Assembly (NCBI RefSeq): GCF_024029355.1 | Contig: NZ_CP097117.1 | Span: 744,001 to 808,000 of the forward strand | Length of the DNA stretch: 64,000 bases | Source of the DNA: Fructilactobacillus cliffordii | GTDB lineage: Bacteria > Bacillota > Bacilli > Lactobacillales > Lactobacillaceae | Direction of reading: 5' to 3' | The notes under the pieces: generated by a model | What the model was told of the DNA's origin: nothing | Database searches by the model: none | The model's input: the letters and a program-made list of their open reading frames with translations, nothing else | Position numbers and translations under genes: made by a program | Part shown: in pieces, positions 55,180 through 63,698 of the stretch | Numbering within the stretch: the stretch's first letter is position 1 | How the letters are laid out: the number at the start of each line of letters is the position of its first letter

Positions 55180-57444
55180 TTAATCCGTTTTTAAATACTC
55201 CGTCAGTGCCTGCCCCGTCACCGAAGTCGGCGTCGTCATGGCTCCGGCTGGAATCCCGCTATAAAGCACCTGACCGCCGTAAATTCCGGCCCCCGGACCA
55301 ATGTCAATCAGCCAATCGGCCTGGCTAATCACGTCTAAATTGTGTTCCACCAGGATTAGGCTATTTCCAGCTGCGACTAAGCGGTGAAACAGCTCGACTA
55401 GTTGGGCAGTATCTTTGAGATGCAGGCCCGCCGTCGGTTCATCGAGAAAGTAGGTCTGCCCTTTTTCACCGAGCGTTTGGGCTAACCGGAGTCGTTGCAG
55501 TTCTCCTCCAGAAACCGTCGTCAGAGATTGATCCAAACCAAGATAGCCGAGTCCCACTTCTTGGAGCCGTTTTAGTGGCGTTACTAGGTCGGGTTCCGCG
55601 GCAAAGAAATCCACCGCTTCATCCACTGATAACGCTAGCACGGCTGCGATGTCTTTGCCGTGGTATTGATATTGTAAAGCTTCCTGACTATACCGCTTAC
55701 CACCACATAGCTCACAGACCTGTTTGACCGGGTCCATAAATGCCATATCGGTAATCGTGATCCCCTTCCCCTTACACCGCGGGCAAGCACCCTTCCCGTT
55801 GTAACTAAAGAGCTGGGTTGAAACCCCGTTGTTTTTCCCAAACAAGCGTCGGATGGGGTTCAATAGGTTTAGATACGTCACTGGCGTCGAACGAATGCTA
55901 ATTCCGGCGGCTTGCTGGGTTAAATCAACGTAGTTACCGTTTAGCTTCCGCTTCAAGGCCAGGGCCAGCGAACTCTTTCCCGAACCCGCCACTCCCGACA
56001 GCACGGTCATGATTCCCATTGGTACTTTGACACTGACGTCCTGCAGGTTGTGCAGATGAACGTGGTCTAAGGCCACAAACTCATGCGGTTCGTGGGGCGT
56101 GGCCAGTTGGTGCGGTTTCCGCAGCCATTCCCCGGTTAGAGTATTAGAGGCACGTAATTCCGGATAAGTGCCTGTAAAGGTAATTTCCCCACCGGCGGCT
56201 CCAGCTTGCGGCCCGACTTCCACAACGTGATCGGCAATCGTAAACAAGACCGGATTGTGGTCGACCACAAAGATGGTATTGCCCTTATCCTTCAGCTTCA
56301 GCAAAGCTTTTTTAATCAGTTGAATGTCGTGCGGATGTAATCCGACGCTAGGTTCATCAAATACGTACAACAGGTCTGACAGCGAGTTCGTGAGGTGTTT
56401 GGCAATCTTAATCCGCTGCACTTCTCCCCCAGAGAGCGTGCTGGTGGTTCGGTCCAAGGTCAGATAACCGAGCCCAATCTCAATCAACGGGTTAATTTTG
56501 GTGGTTAAACTCCGGATGATTTCGTCACCTAAGTTGTTTTTAATCCCCTGTAAAAATTCCAGAAATTGGACCAGGTTCATTTTGGTTGCTTTCGCAATGT
56601 TCACGTCGTTAATGGTGACACTCAGCGCCTGTTGGTTTAACCGGGCGCCCCGACAGACCGGACATTCCCGCTGGGTGACGACCTCGTTAATGGCGTCCTG
56701 ATGATGTTTTCCTTCCGAGCTGTGCAGAATCGAGCGAACGATCCGGGGTACCACTCCTTCGTAATCTGCACTCTTAAAGGCCGCTGGTGAGTTCGGAAAC
56801 GGCTGCTTGGGCGCATGCATTAGTAACTCGTATTCAGCGGGGGTGTAGTCTTTAATCGGTTTATCGTTATCAAATAACCCCGAATCCCCGTAACGGCGCC
56901 ACCGCCAACTACCCGGACGGAAGCTGACGAAGGTAATGGCCCCTTCGTTTAACGATTTCTCCGGATCAATCAGCTTGCTTTCGTCCACGTCATCCACATA
57001 GCCGAGTCCCTGACAGTTAGGACACATTCCCTGGGGTAGGTTAAACGAAAAGACTTCTGAATACCCCACAAAGTGGTCCCCAATCCGTGAGTACAGCAAC
57101 CGAAGCAGCGAGTAGATTCCGGTATAGGTTGCCAAAGTAGAGCGGGCGTTTCCTGTCAGTTGTTTTTGTTCAATCGCAATGGCTACCGGCAGGTTCTCAA
57201 TCTCACCGACCTCTGGCTGTCCGTACTTAGGTAGATACTGCTGGGTAAAACTAGGGAAAGTTTCGTTAAGTTCCCGCCGTGACTGCGCCGCCACCGTATC
57301 AAAAACTAAAGAGGATTTTCCAGATCCCGATTCCCCTAGAAAAACGGTGATTTCGTGTTTGGGTAATTGAATATTAACGTGCTTTAAGTTATTTTGGTGT
57401 GCATCTTTAACAATTATTTCGGTTGCCACCTGTTGTTTCTTCAT
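55180..57444 (-). CDS. UvrA-like ABC ATPase (UvrA2/drug-resistance type)
   Basis: The 754-residue protein is built like UvrA, with two ABC modules. Walker A motifs are GESGSGKSSL and GVAGSGKSSL, both followed by signature motifs TLSGGEVQRIK and TVSGGELQRLR. It has two zinc-binding pairs (CPNCQGLG with CPVCRGAR; CPRCKGKG with CELCGGKR). It is about 190 residues shorter than UvrA, consistent with loss of the UvrB-binding and insertion regions seen in UvrA2 and in drug-resistance relatives such as DrrC. It overlaps the MFS gene by four bases, suggesting a resistance operon. Confidence 0.87.
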   Translation of the reverse strand: MKKQQVATEIIVKDAHQNNLKHVNIQLPKHEITVFLGESGSGKSSLVFDTVAAQSRRELNETFPSFTQQYLPKYGQPEVGEIENLPVAIAIEQKQLTGNARSTLATYTGIYSLLRLLYSRIGDHFVGYSEVFSFNLPQGMCPNCQGLGYVDDVDESKLIDPEKSLNEGAITFVSFRPGSWRWRRYGDSGLFDNDKPIKDYTPAEYELLMHAPKQPFPNSPAAFKSADYEGVVPRIVRSILHSSEGKHHQDAINEVVTQRECPVCRGARLNQQALSVTINDVNIAKATKMNLVQFLEFLQGIKNNLGDEIIRSLTTKINPLIEIGLGYLTLDRTTSTLSGGEVQRIKIAKHLTNSLSDLLYVFDEPSVGLHPHDIQLIKKALLKLKDKGNTIFVVDHNPVLFTIADHVVEVGPQAGAAGGEITFTGTYPELRASNTLTGEWLRKPHQLATPHEPHEFVALDHVHLHNLQDVSVKVPMGIMTVLSGVAGSGKSSLALALKRKLNGNYVDLTQQAAGISIRSTPVTYLNLLNPIRRLFGKNNGVSTQLFSYNGKGACPRCKGKGITITDMAFMDPVKQVCELCGGKRYSQEALQYQYHGKDIAAVLALSVDEAVDFFAAEPDLVTPLKRLQEVGLGYLGLDQSLTTVSGGELQRLRLAQTLGEKGQTYFLDEPTAGLHLKDTAQLVELFHRLVAAGNSLILVEHNLDVISQADWLIDIGPGAGIYGGQVLYSGIPAGAMTTPTSVTGQALTEYLKTD

Positions 57445-58643
57445 GCTTTCCTCCGTGATGATGTCGTCGTATGGTTATAAAATAACACGACCACCAGCGC
57501 AATTAAAATCGAGAGGCCGGCCAACGCAAACAGAACAGAATAGTTCAGCCATTCGACCATCAGACCACCAAACAAGGGACCGACTGCTCGGCCAAAGGAC
57601 ATGAAGACGTTGAACATCCCCTGGTACTGACCCTTAGAGCGCGGATCAGCTAAACTGTCAATCCACGCGGGAATGGCGGGAAGTCCGTTCATTTCTCCAA
57701 TCGTTAGGATAATCATGATGATAATGAACCAGTGATACTGACGCGCCCAGATTAACATGAAAAAGGTCGAAGCAAATAGAGTAACTCCAAACGCAATTTG
57801 GGGTACCATCCGAAAGCGCATCCCGATTCGATTGATCAGTGGTTGCCCAATCACAATTAACAACCCGTTAATCGGCCAAATAAAACTGTACTGTTCAAAG
57901 GAGATGTGCAGGTCCTGCATGTGAACTGGCATGACACTTTCCCACAGGGTGTAACTCAAATAAATAAAAAAGACCATGCCACAAATGAGCCAGATTAACC
58001 GCGGATTCGGCTGGGGCGCGGGTCCCATATCCACCTGAGCATCCGGTTGTTGGTGCGGATGGACTTGCACTGGAGGAAACTTAACGTTAAACTCAAGAAT
58101 CGTCATAATCAATAGAATGACGTAGAAAAACGAAGCAACCGCAAAGACAACTCCAACGCCGTACTTCATCAAGTACCCGACCGCGGCGGTTCCAATTACA
58201 ACCCCTAGGTTCACGCCGATGTACACCGAGTTAAACACCTGCCGGGTACTTTTACTGCGCACCTTGGCCGCATATGCGTTAAGGATGGTTAAACTGGATC
58301 CTTCTCCTAGTCCATATACGAACAACATGATGGCAAACATGGGCCAGCCGTGGGAGAAGATTAGTACCACGACCGCCGCCAGAGCAATGGAGATGCTAAT
58401 GATGGCAGTTTTGTACGGCGACCACCGGTCAAAGAGCCGGCCACCGAGATAATTTCCCAATACCATGAAACAAGACATGATAAACAACACCACTCCCGCG
58501 ACCGTTAAGGACTCGTGGAGCGTGTTATGCATGTAAACGGTGGTCAACGGCCACATTAAGGCTGCTCCAGAATTAAGAAGTAATGAATAGATTAAGACTG
58601 AAGTCAGTCGAATTTCCGAACGAGGCGTTTTCGTCATGCGCAA
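57441..58643 (-). CDS. MFS family transporter
   Basis: The 400-residue protein has twelve membrane helices with a central cytoplasmic loop. The conserved loop after helix 2 reads GNYLGGRLFDRWSPYK, the usual GxxxD-(R/K)-x-G-(R/K) region of the DHA1 group. FNSVYIGVNLGVVIG and RAVGPLFGGLMVEWL fit the pattern of proton-driven multidrug or peptide exporters. Four bases of its end overlap the UvrA-like gene (ATGA), so the two are translated together. Confidence 0.87.
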   Translation of the reverse strand: MRMTKTPRSEIRLTSVLIYSLLLNSGAALMWPLTTVYMHNTLHESLTVAGVVLFIMSCFMVLGNYLGGRLFDRWSPYKTAIISISIALAAVVVLIFSHGWPMFAIMLFVYGLGEGSSLTILNAYAAKVRSKSTRQVFNSVYIGVNLGVVIGTAAVGYLMKYGVGVVFAVASFFYVILLIMTILEFNVKFPPVQVHPHQQPDAQVDMGPAPQPNPRLIWLICGMVFFIYLSYTLWESVMPVHMQDLHISFEQYSFIWPINGLLIVIGQPLINRIGMRFRMVPQIAFGVTLFASTFFMLIWARQYHWFIIIMIILTIGEMNGLPAIPAWIDSLADPRSKGQYQGMFNVFMSFGRAVGPLFGGLMVEWLNYSVLFALAGLSILIALVVVLFYNHTTTSSRRKA

Positions 58644-58799
58644 TCCCTCCTAGATAATTAGTCATTTCTTCTATTCTCGCACAAATTCATGGGTTTCAAA
58701 AGAAACGGTTCTGGCTTTAAAGCGTGGTAAAATATGGATACTTAGTTACGAACCAACCTAATTTTAACCAACAATAGCAACTCGAAAGGAAGTCCCTTT

Positions 58800-59639
58800 A
58801 TGATTCATATCGTTACGGATTCAACCGCCCAACTAACCCCCGAAGAAATTAAAGACAATGATTTACACGTCATCCCGTTGCAAGTCAGCTTTGAAGGCAA
58901 AACTTACCAAGATAACGTGGACATCACCCGGCAACAATTTTCAGAAATGCTCCATGATGACGAAACGGAATTCCCCAAAACTAGCCAACCAGCCATGGGT
59001 CAATTCGTAGAAACTTACGAACAAATCTTAAAGGACGATCCCGATGGGAGTATCGTTTCAATTCACATCACCCGCATCCTTAGTGGAACCGTCGAAACAG
59101 CCCAATCGGCTGCCCAACAAGTGAACGGTGACATTCGGGTGATTGATAGTAAATCAACCGACCGGGGACTTGGTTTTGAAGTCCTAAAAGCTGCTGAATT
59201 AGCAAAGGCTGGAAAATCGGCGGAAGAAGTGGAAAATGGCGTGATTGCCATGATTCCTGAAATTAGCTTACACGTGTTCGTGAACAGCTTTGATTACCTG
59301 GTTAAGGGTGGTCGTGCTAGCCGTGCCGTTGGGTTCATTTCCTCCCTCATTCAGCTCAAACCCGTCTTAGCTCTTAACGATGGTAAGCTCGAAATCGTGG
59401 CTAAATGTCGCGGTGCTAAAAAGATGCGGAAGGTCCGCGATGAAATTACGGAAACCCTCATTAACGATCCGACGGTGAAGGAGGTCGGCCTCTCCTACGT
59501 GGACTCTACCGAAGACGTTGACGCTGTGGTCGCTCGCATTAAGGAAGCCCGTCCAGACATTAATGTGTTAGTCCGCCTGACCTGCCCTGTCATTATGACC
59601 CACGTAGGTCCTGGTGGCTTTGCCATTATTTACAACTAA
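58800..59639 (+). CDS. DegV family fatty-acid-binding protein
   Basis: The 279-residue protein has the DegV N-terminal VTDSTAQLTPEEI, HITRILSGTVETAQSA with the lipid-headgroup Ser, and SRAVGFISSLIQLKPVL. A late HVGPGGFAI also fits. DegV/FakB proteins bind fatty acids and present them to the kinase FakA for phospholipid synthesis. No fakA gene is seen. GAAAGGA precedes the ATG. Together with oleate hydratase, it implies handling of external fatty acids, though the genes are far apart. Confidence 0.88.
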   Translation: MIHIVTDSTAQLTPEEIKDNDLHVIPLQVSFEGKTYQDNVDITRQQFSEMLHDDETEFPKTSQPAMGQFVETYEQILKDDPDGSIVSIHITRILSGTVETAQSAAQQVNGDIRVIDSKSTDRGLGFEVLKAAELAKAGKSAEEVENGVIAMIPEISLHVFVNSFDYLVKGGRASRAVGFISSLIQLKPVLALNDGKLEIVAKCRGAKKMRKVRDEITETLINDPTVKEVGLSYVDSTEDVDAVVARIKEARPDINVLVRLTCPVIMTHVGPGGFAIIYN

Positions 59640-59657
59640 ATTTATGAAGCAAAAAAC

Positions 59658-59707
59658 AAGCGCTCTCACAGAATTAGCTATTTTTCTAATTCCATGAGAG
59701 CGCTTTT
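59658..59707 (+). terminator. Rho-independent terminator after the degV-type gene
   Basis: AAGCGCTCTCA and TGAGAGCGCTT frame a longer stem that also includes GAATTAG/CTAATTC, followed by TT and then CGG. The stem is strong and the T run short. Confidence 0.75.
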
Positions 59708-59750
59708 CGGTTAAGATAACCGTATATAAGATAAGGGTTTCGTGGCCAAA

Positions 59751-59787
59751 GAAAAAAGTGTACCTAAATGGGTAATTTAGGTACACT
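59751..59787 (-). terminator. Minus-strand terminator beyond the small membrane protein gene
   Basis: AGTGTACCTAAAT and ATTTAGGTACACT form a perfect 13-bp stem, followed on the minus strand by TTTTTTC. The nearest minus-strand gene upstream of it is the DUF1906 gene ending at 60437, so its transcript may run antisense through the plus-strand gene at 59903-60436 before stopping here. Confidence 0.72.
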
Positions 59788-59798
59788 CAAAAGACACA
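59774..59798 (+). repeat. Left copy of an imperfect direct repeat flanking the accessory block
   Basis: The 25 bases match 63699-63723 at 21 positions; all four differences are A/G changes. The shared core is TACACTCA-AAG-CACA, and some AT-rich similarity continues for about 20 bases. Confidence 0.55.
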
Positions 59799-59902
59799 CG
59801 TCTATTATTGTAAAACATTCAAGAACTATACTATCATTAATGATGAATATTGGGTTAATTAATAAAAGTTCCGGAATCCACTAATAATAACAGGAGAATC
59901 TC

Positions 59903-60436
59903 ATGCTTAAAATTTTTAAAGATAATCCACTTAATCTTAAGACTTTAACAAAAATGGTGATCTTCTTTTTAGCTATTTTATCACTATTTATGTCATTAAT
60001 TTTTATTACTGATTTTGATACAACTAAAGTTGCATTAATATACTTACATCCCAATGAGCCCATCATTACTGGTCTTATCCATGACGTAGTATTAGCAATA
60101 ATAATCTTATTTTTGGCATTAATTCCAATTCCCAAACTGTTTATGGTTGTTCCTTTTCTAAATGCATTGGTTTTTGGATTCATATTTCCAATCTTGATAA
60201 TAAATCCCAACACAGCAATTGCAAGATCATTAATGAATAACATGCTAAATTCAATTTTAGTTCTATTGTCATTTTTAATCGCATGTACTATTGCAAATTT
60301 CGTGAATGTATCTGTTTGTAAAAAAGTATATAAACACCAATCTATAAGATTAAAAGACGTAATTAAGCAAGCAGCTAAATTATATTTTCTTTATGCATTT
60401 CCAGTGTTAATTATATCTTTATTATTCATATCGTAA
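59903..60436 (+). CDS. Uncharacterised polytopic membrane protein next to the DUF1906 gene
   Basis: The 177-residue product has about five hydrophobic helices (residues 17-38, 58-80, 82-103, 117-138 and 159-177) with a basic stretch KKVYKHQSIRLKDVIKQ before the last. AGGAGAA precedes the ATG. The gene is unusually AT-rich with ATA codons, unlike its neighbours to the left, suggesting acquisition. Its stop abuts the stop of the convergent DUF1906 gene with no base between. It could be an immunity, holin-like or transport partner, but no family is recognised. Confidence 0.65.
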   Translation: MLKIFKDNPLNLKTLTKMVIFFLAILSLFMSLIFITDFDTTKVALIYLHPNEPIITGLIHDVVLAIIILFLALIPIPKLFMVVPFLNALVFGFIFPILIINPNTAIARSLMNNMLNSILVLLSFLIACTIANFVNVSVCKKVYKHQSIRLKDVIKQAAKLYFLYAFPVLIISLLFIS

Positions 60437-62587
60437 TTATCTAAGTAAATTTAAGAGAAATTCTATAAATTGGGGAGATGTTAGAAAAGCGAATAGGGCG
60501 GCTAAAGCAGCGAGAGCCACTTTTCCTGAACTAACAGACTTAGTAGCAATAAATTGGATAACTACATTAGCAAACGATTCTACATCATAAGCAACGACTC
60601 CGTATAATCTGCTTACGTCTTTTACTGCTTCAGTACCATACTTCTCAATTTTCTCGATATTAGGGAGTTTCTCTTCCTTAATTTTCATTGTAATCGTGTA
60701 AGATAATTCCCCGGATAATTCTTTATTGCCTACTTTAAATACGTTAACAGTAGTTGAGATCTCGGCTTCTCCAAACTGAATACTGGCTCCAATGGATAAA
60801 TTGCCTAGGTCAACGTTCGCAGTGAACTTGAAGTTATTTACATAATCATCCAACATATTGTATAGATTTTGAGAATCTTTAAATCCATTTTCTGTTAAAT
60901 ATCTAAACAAGCCATCTTTAGTAAATTTACCATTTTGAATATCAATGTAGCCATGTCCTTCTTGTACAGTATATTTTTGATCGACCTTTACAGAAAGTTC
61001 GACTGCACCGATATTAATAATGTCATATGTTTTGCCATAGTCTAATGAAAAGTCACCAAAAATTTTTTTCATGGCTTCGGTTGGACTAATGGTATTTCTA
61101 GGAGCTGGCTTAAACTTGTTAGCTCCCTTATCTTTACCAGATGAAGCATCTTGATCAATTGCGATATCTGCAAAGTTATATTCGGTAAATTGATCAATAG
61201 ACCAACCATCTGGCATTTTGTAGCCTAAGTTCCCACTGTAACCAGTAGACATATCGGAAACAAAAGCATTTACTGCATAACCCCGTTTTAGTGTTTTACT
61301 GCATACATTTCTGGTTCCATAAATACCTACTTTAAAACGTTTACTAATAGCATAATTAACAGCTTCCATATATGGAATAACCGTTCCGGCAATATCTCCA
61401 TCTTGAATGTCAGTATCCACAGCAAAATAAATGGTAGTTCCTTCAGAGAATCCCAATTCAATTGCTTTAGAAGTTGCAATTCGTGCATCAGAGAATCCTT
61501 GAGCTGCAGTAAAGTACGATTGATCGCCATCATTATCCTGGTAAATGGGAAAAATATGCAAACCGGCGTTTACCAAATCTTCAATCTCACTCGGGATTAA
61601 ATTTTTTTGCCGCCGATTTGAACCAGTACCCACCGTTCCAGTTAAATACCGACCAATTAAATTAAAACCATAACTTTTGAGTTTTTTAGCTGTTGAACTG
61701 GAGACTTGGAATGAGGTATCACAAGCGTCAGAGTCACGGTTAGTATCACCATTGGAGGTTAATAATCCCTTGATTACAGCTAAGTTAGCGGATCCATTGT
61801 AAGGTGGAAGTTTCATAAAATTCCGAAAGTTGAATACCGCATTAGCAACGTTACTTCCATAAATCCCGTCAAAAGGTCCATCGTAAAATCCGTTTACCAT
61901 TAAACCATATTGAATAACTTTAACAATCGGACCACTGGTACCTTGATAAATCGTTGGCGTTAATCTAATGGTACCGGGACCATAAACTCCATTTGCCTGA
62001 CTAGTAGACATACCTTCAGTTGCTTGTAAGGCATAAATTAAAGCGGTATTAGTGTTTCGTTGGTAAAGACCATCAGTGGGAACTAAGCCTAAATCATCAC
62101 CAAAGTAACTAAGATAGTTATGATTCAGGTATTGTTGCATTTTTCGGATAGCAGTAGTACCCCCACCTAATAATTTAAAGGCACTCATATCAAACAAAGC
62201 GGCCATTAAAGGAACCGTTAAATTACCACTGGGTAGCCCTGCATCTTGACGCAATTCGTCTACTGCAGTTTGCATTCCTTTAGAAAATTTAGTGTTAAAG
62301 GCAGCTGGACTATAACCTTTACACCAAAAAGCACCTTGAATTAATTTAGCGATGTTGCCTTTATAACCTACCCGATATTTAGCTACTTGGCCTGCTAAGG
62401 CTGACTTAGTATGGTCCCCAAAGCCACTGGACACAGGATTAATGCCTAATTCGTGCTGTAATCCTTCACGTAAAGCATAAATGGTCTTCCAACCAGTTTG
62501 GCCATTTTCATTAACCTTGGTGTAGCCACTTACCTTTCCGTATTCTGAATTTAACCATTTTTGTACTTTTAAAACTTGTTGATCCAT
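60437..62587 (-). CDS. Peptidoglycan-binding repeat / DUF1906 glycoside-hydrolase-like protein
   Basis: The 716-residue protein has four peptidoglycan-binding-like repeats in residues 1-270 (e.g. VKVIQYGLMVNGFYDGPFDG). A DUF1906 (Rv2525c-type) barrel follows at about 290-480, with NLIGRYLTG, IFPIYQD, TIYFAVDTD and WSIDQFTEY. The C-terminal region of about 235 residues is unrecognised and ends in a hydrophobic tail (VALAALAALFAFLTSPQF). There is no signal peptide, so release would need lysis, a holin or an unknown route. ATG 62587 has GGAGG upstream. The gene lies divergent from an XRE/ImmA pair. Confidence 0.8.
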   Translation of the reverse strand: MDQQVLKVQKWLNSEYGKVSGYTKVNENGQTGWKTIYALREGLQHELGINPVSSGFGDHTKSALAGQVAKYRVGYKGNIAKLIQGAFWCKGYSPAAFNTKFSKGMQTAVDELRQDAGLPSGNLTVPLMAALFDMSAFKLLGGGTTAIRKMQQYLNHNYLSYFGDDLGLVPTDGLYQRNTNTALIYALQATEGMSTSQANGVYGPGTIRLTPTIYQGTSGPIVKVIQYGLMVNGFYDGPFDGIYGSNVANAVFNFRNFMKLPPYNGSANLAVIKGLLTSNGDTNRDSDACDTSFQVSSSTAKKLKSYGFNLIGRYLTGTVGTGSNRRQKNLIPSEIEDLVNAGLHIFPIYQDNDGDQSYFTAAQGFSDARIATSKAIELGFSEGTTIYFAVDTDIQDGDIAGTVIPYMEAVNYAISKRFKVGIYGTRNVCSKTLKRGYAVNAFVSDMSTGYSGNLGYKMPDGWSIDQFTEYNFADIAIDQDASSGKDKGANKFKPAPRNTISPTEAMKKIFGDFSLDYGKTYDIINIGAVELSVKVDQKYTVQEGHGYIDIQNGKFTKDGLFRYLTENGFKDSQNLYNMLDDYVNNFKFTANVDLGNLSIGASIQFGEAEISTTVNVFKVGNKELSGELSYTITMKIKEEKLPNIEKIEKYGTEAVKDVSRLYGVVAYDVESFANVVIQFIATKSVSSGKVALAALAALFAFLTSPQFIEFLLNLLR

Positions 62588-62660
62588 GTTAATTTCCTCC
62601 ATTTGTATAATTGAATTGTGAGTAATTAGTACTAATTAAGCTATATAATCTATAATTACG

Positions 62661-62689
62661 TTGCTTATTGTAGATAAATAGTCTACAAT
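62661..62689 (+). promoter_or_regulatory. Candidate promoter of the XRE-immA genes
   Basis: TTGCTT (62661-62666) and TACAAT (62684-62689) are 17 bases apart. The start of RNA would be near 62696, giving a leader of about 140 bases that begins at the hairpin at 62693-62731. Confidence 0.5.
62667..62689. promoter_or_regulatory. Palindromic operator overlapping the XRE promoter
   Basis: ATTGTAGA and TCTACAAT are perfect inverted copies seven bases apart. They fill the spacer and -10 of the promoter TTGCTT-17-TACAAT (62661-62689). An XRE dimer binding here would block its own promoter. Confidence 0.6.
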
Positions 62690-62692
62690 GGT

Positions 62693-62731
62693 GACAAATA
62701 AAAAGCCAACACGTCTGTTGGAGTTATTTGT
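62693..62731 (-). terminator. Hairpin/attenuator in the divergent control region
   Basis: CCAACA and TGTTGG form a stem around a four-base loop, extended by ACAAATAA pairing with TTATTTGT outside an internal loop. On the minus strand the inner stem is followed by CTTTTT, as in a terminator, so a transcript from the promoter at 62761-62789 could end here. Confidence 0.5.
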
Positions 62732-62760
62732 TCTTCGTAATCAATTAGATTACAAGAAAC

Positions 62761-62789
62761 ACTATATATACTAATTTTCTAAATGTCAA
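62761..62789 (-). promoter_or_regulatory. Strong minus-strand promoter facing the XRE promoter
   Basis: TTGACA (62784-62789) and TATAGT (62761-62766) are 17 bases apart on the minus strand. RNA would start near 62754 and run leftward into the hairpin and then toward the DUF1906 gene. A second palindrome, ATAGAA-AAATA-TTCTAT (62797-62813), lies just upstream of the -35. Confidence 0.65.
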
Positions 62790-62837
62790 CCAATAAATAG
62801 AAAAATATTCTATAAAGATGAAGGGAAAGTGCTGCAA

Positions 62838-63155
62838 ATGTCGATTTATCAACGGATTAAGGAATTAGCCAAAAATAAAAATATTTCCATTCGCGAATTA
62901 GAACATCAACTGGGTTTCCCTAATGGAACTTTACAGAAATGGGTTGATAACGCTAATTCACAAAAATTAAAGAAAGTAGCCAATTACTTTAACGTTTCCA
63001 CTGATTATCTCTTGGGGAACGGGGAACGGCCTACCGCTGATTTAGACGATTTAGAAACCATTATGATGTTTGGAGGAAAACCGGTGCCAGAAGAAGATAA
63101 GCAAACTGTTCTGGAAATTTTAAGGAGGCTCAGAGATGCAAGAGATCATAAATAG
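62838..63155 (+). CDS. XRE family helix-turn-helix repressor
   Basis: The 105-residue protein opens with IYQRIKELAKNKNISIRELE, a lambda-Cro/C1-type helix-turn-helix, continuing to FPNGTLQKW and NVSTDYLLG. The C-terminal half is short and acidic. It is of the size and type of phage and ICE repressors such as ImmR. ATG 62838 is preferred over GTG 62829 by homologous N-termini; AAGGGA lies upstream. The end overlaps the ImmA-like gene by 20 bases, as expected of a coupled repressor/antirepressor-protease pair. Confidence 0.88.
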   Translation: MSIYQRIKELAKNKNISIRELEHQLGFPNGTLQKWVDNANSQKLKKVANYFNVSTDYLLGNGERPTADLDDLETIMMFGGKPVPEEDKQTVLEILRRLRDARDHK

Positions 63156-63546
63156 CCTGTTTAACTACGCGTTAAATCATGATATTGGAGTGGTTTACAC
63201 TGATAAGTTGATGCCAGAAACAAAGTCATTTGCTGACATTCCTACACGCTCGATTGTGATTAATGCAAACGAACCTAATCAGCGGCAATTACCCCTTATT
63301 ATTGCTCATGAAATTAGTCATGTAGTCCAGTGCGATACGAATGATGCTCAGTTAAACTTTTCAACGGCGCTCAAACCACATTACGAGCAAAAAGCTAACA
63401 TTGGGGCCATTGACTTATTAATCCCATTTTATGTAGAAGATAAAGAACTGGATCAAATTAACGTGGACGAGTTTATGCAGCTATTTGCAATTCCCAGTTC
63501 TTTACGGGATATCTGTATTACTGAAATGAAAAATAACATTAACTAA
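63136..63546 (+). CDS. ImmA/IrrE family metallopeptidase
   Basis: The 136-residue protein has IIAHEISHVVQ, the HExxH zinc-protease motif of the ImmA/IrrE family, preceded by RSIVINANEPNQRQLPLI. Proteins of this group cleave partner XRE repressors after stress or cell-cell signals and so release repressed genes; ICEBs1 ImmA/ImmR is the model. Its translation start lies inside the XRE gene with AAGGAGG upstream. A strong terminator follows. Confidence 0.88.
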   Translation: MQEIINSLFNYALNHDIGVVYTDKLMPETKSFADIPTRSIVINANEPNQRQLPLIIAHEISHVVQCDTNDAQLNFSTALKPHYEQKANIGAIDLLIPFYVEDKELDQINVDEFMQLFAIPSSLRDICITEMKNNIN

Positions 63547-63549
63547 ATA

Positions 63550-63595
63550 AAAGAAGCCAGCCTTACTAATTATTTTAGTAGGGCTGGTTTCTTTA
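63550..63595 (+). terminator. Terminator after the ImmA-like gene
   Basis: AAAGAAGCCAGCC and GGGCTGGTTTCTTT, with TTACTAA/TTTAGTA inside, form a long stem ending in T residues. Confidence 0.85.
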
Positions 63596-63698
63596 AATTT
63601 TATAAGTAATTGCACAATTTGATTGTTATTTTTACTATCTAGGGATTCAGTGGGTTACTCAGCTAAAATTAATTCACTAAATTTAATAGTACTCTGGA

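Noticed and set aside
59881-60243. 120-codon minus-strand frame opposite the small membrane protein
   Set aside because: It has no ribosome site. The plus-strand gene has AGGAGAA, a proper start and convincing membrane helices.
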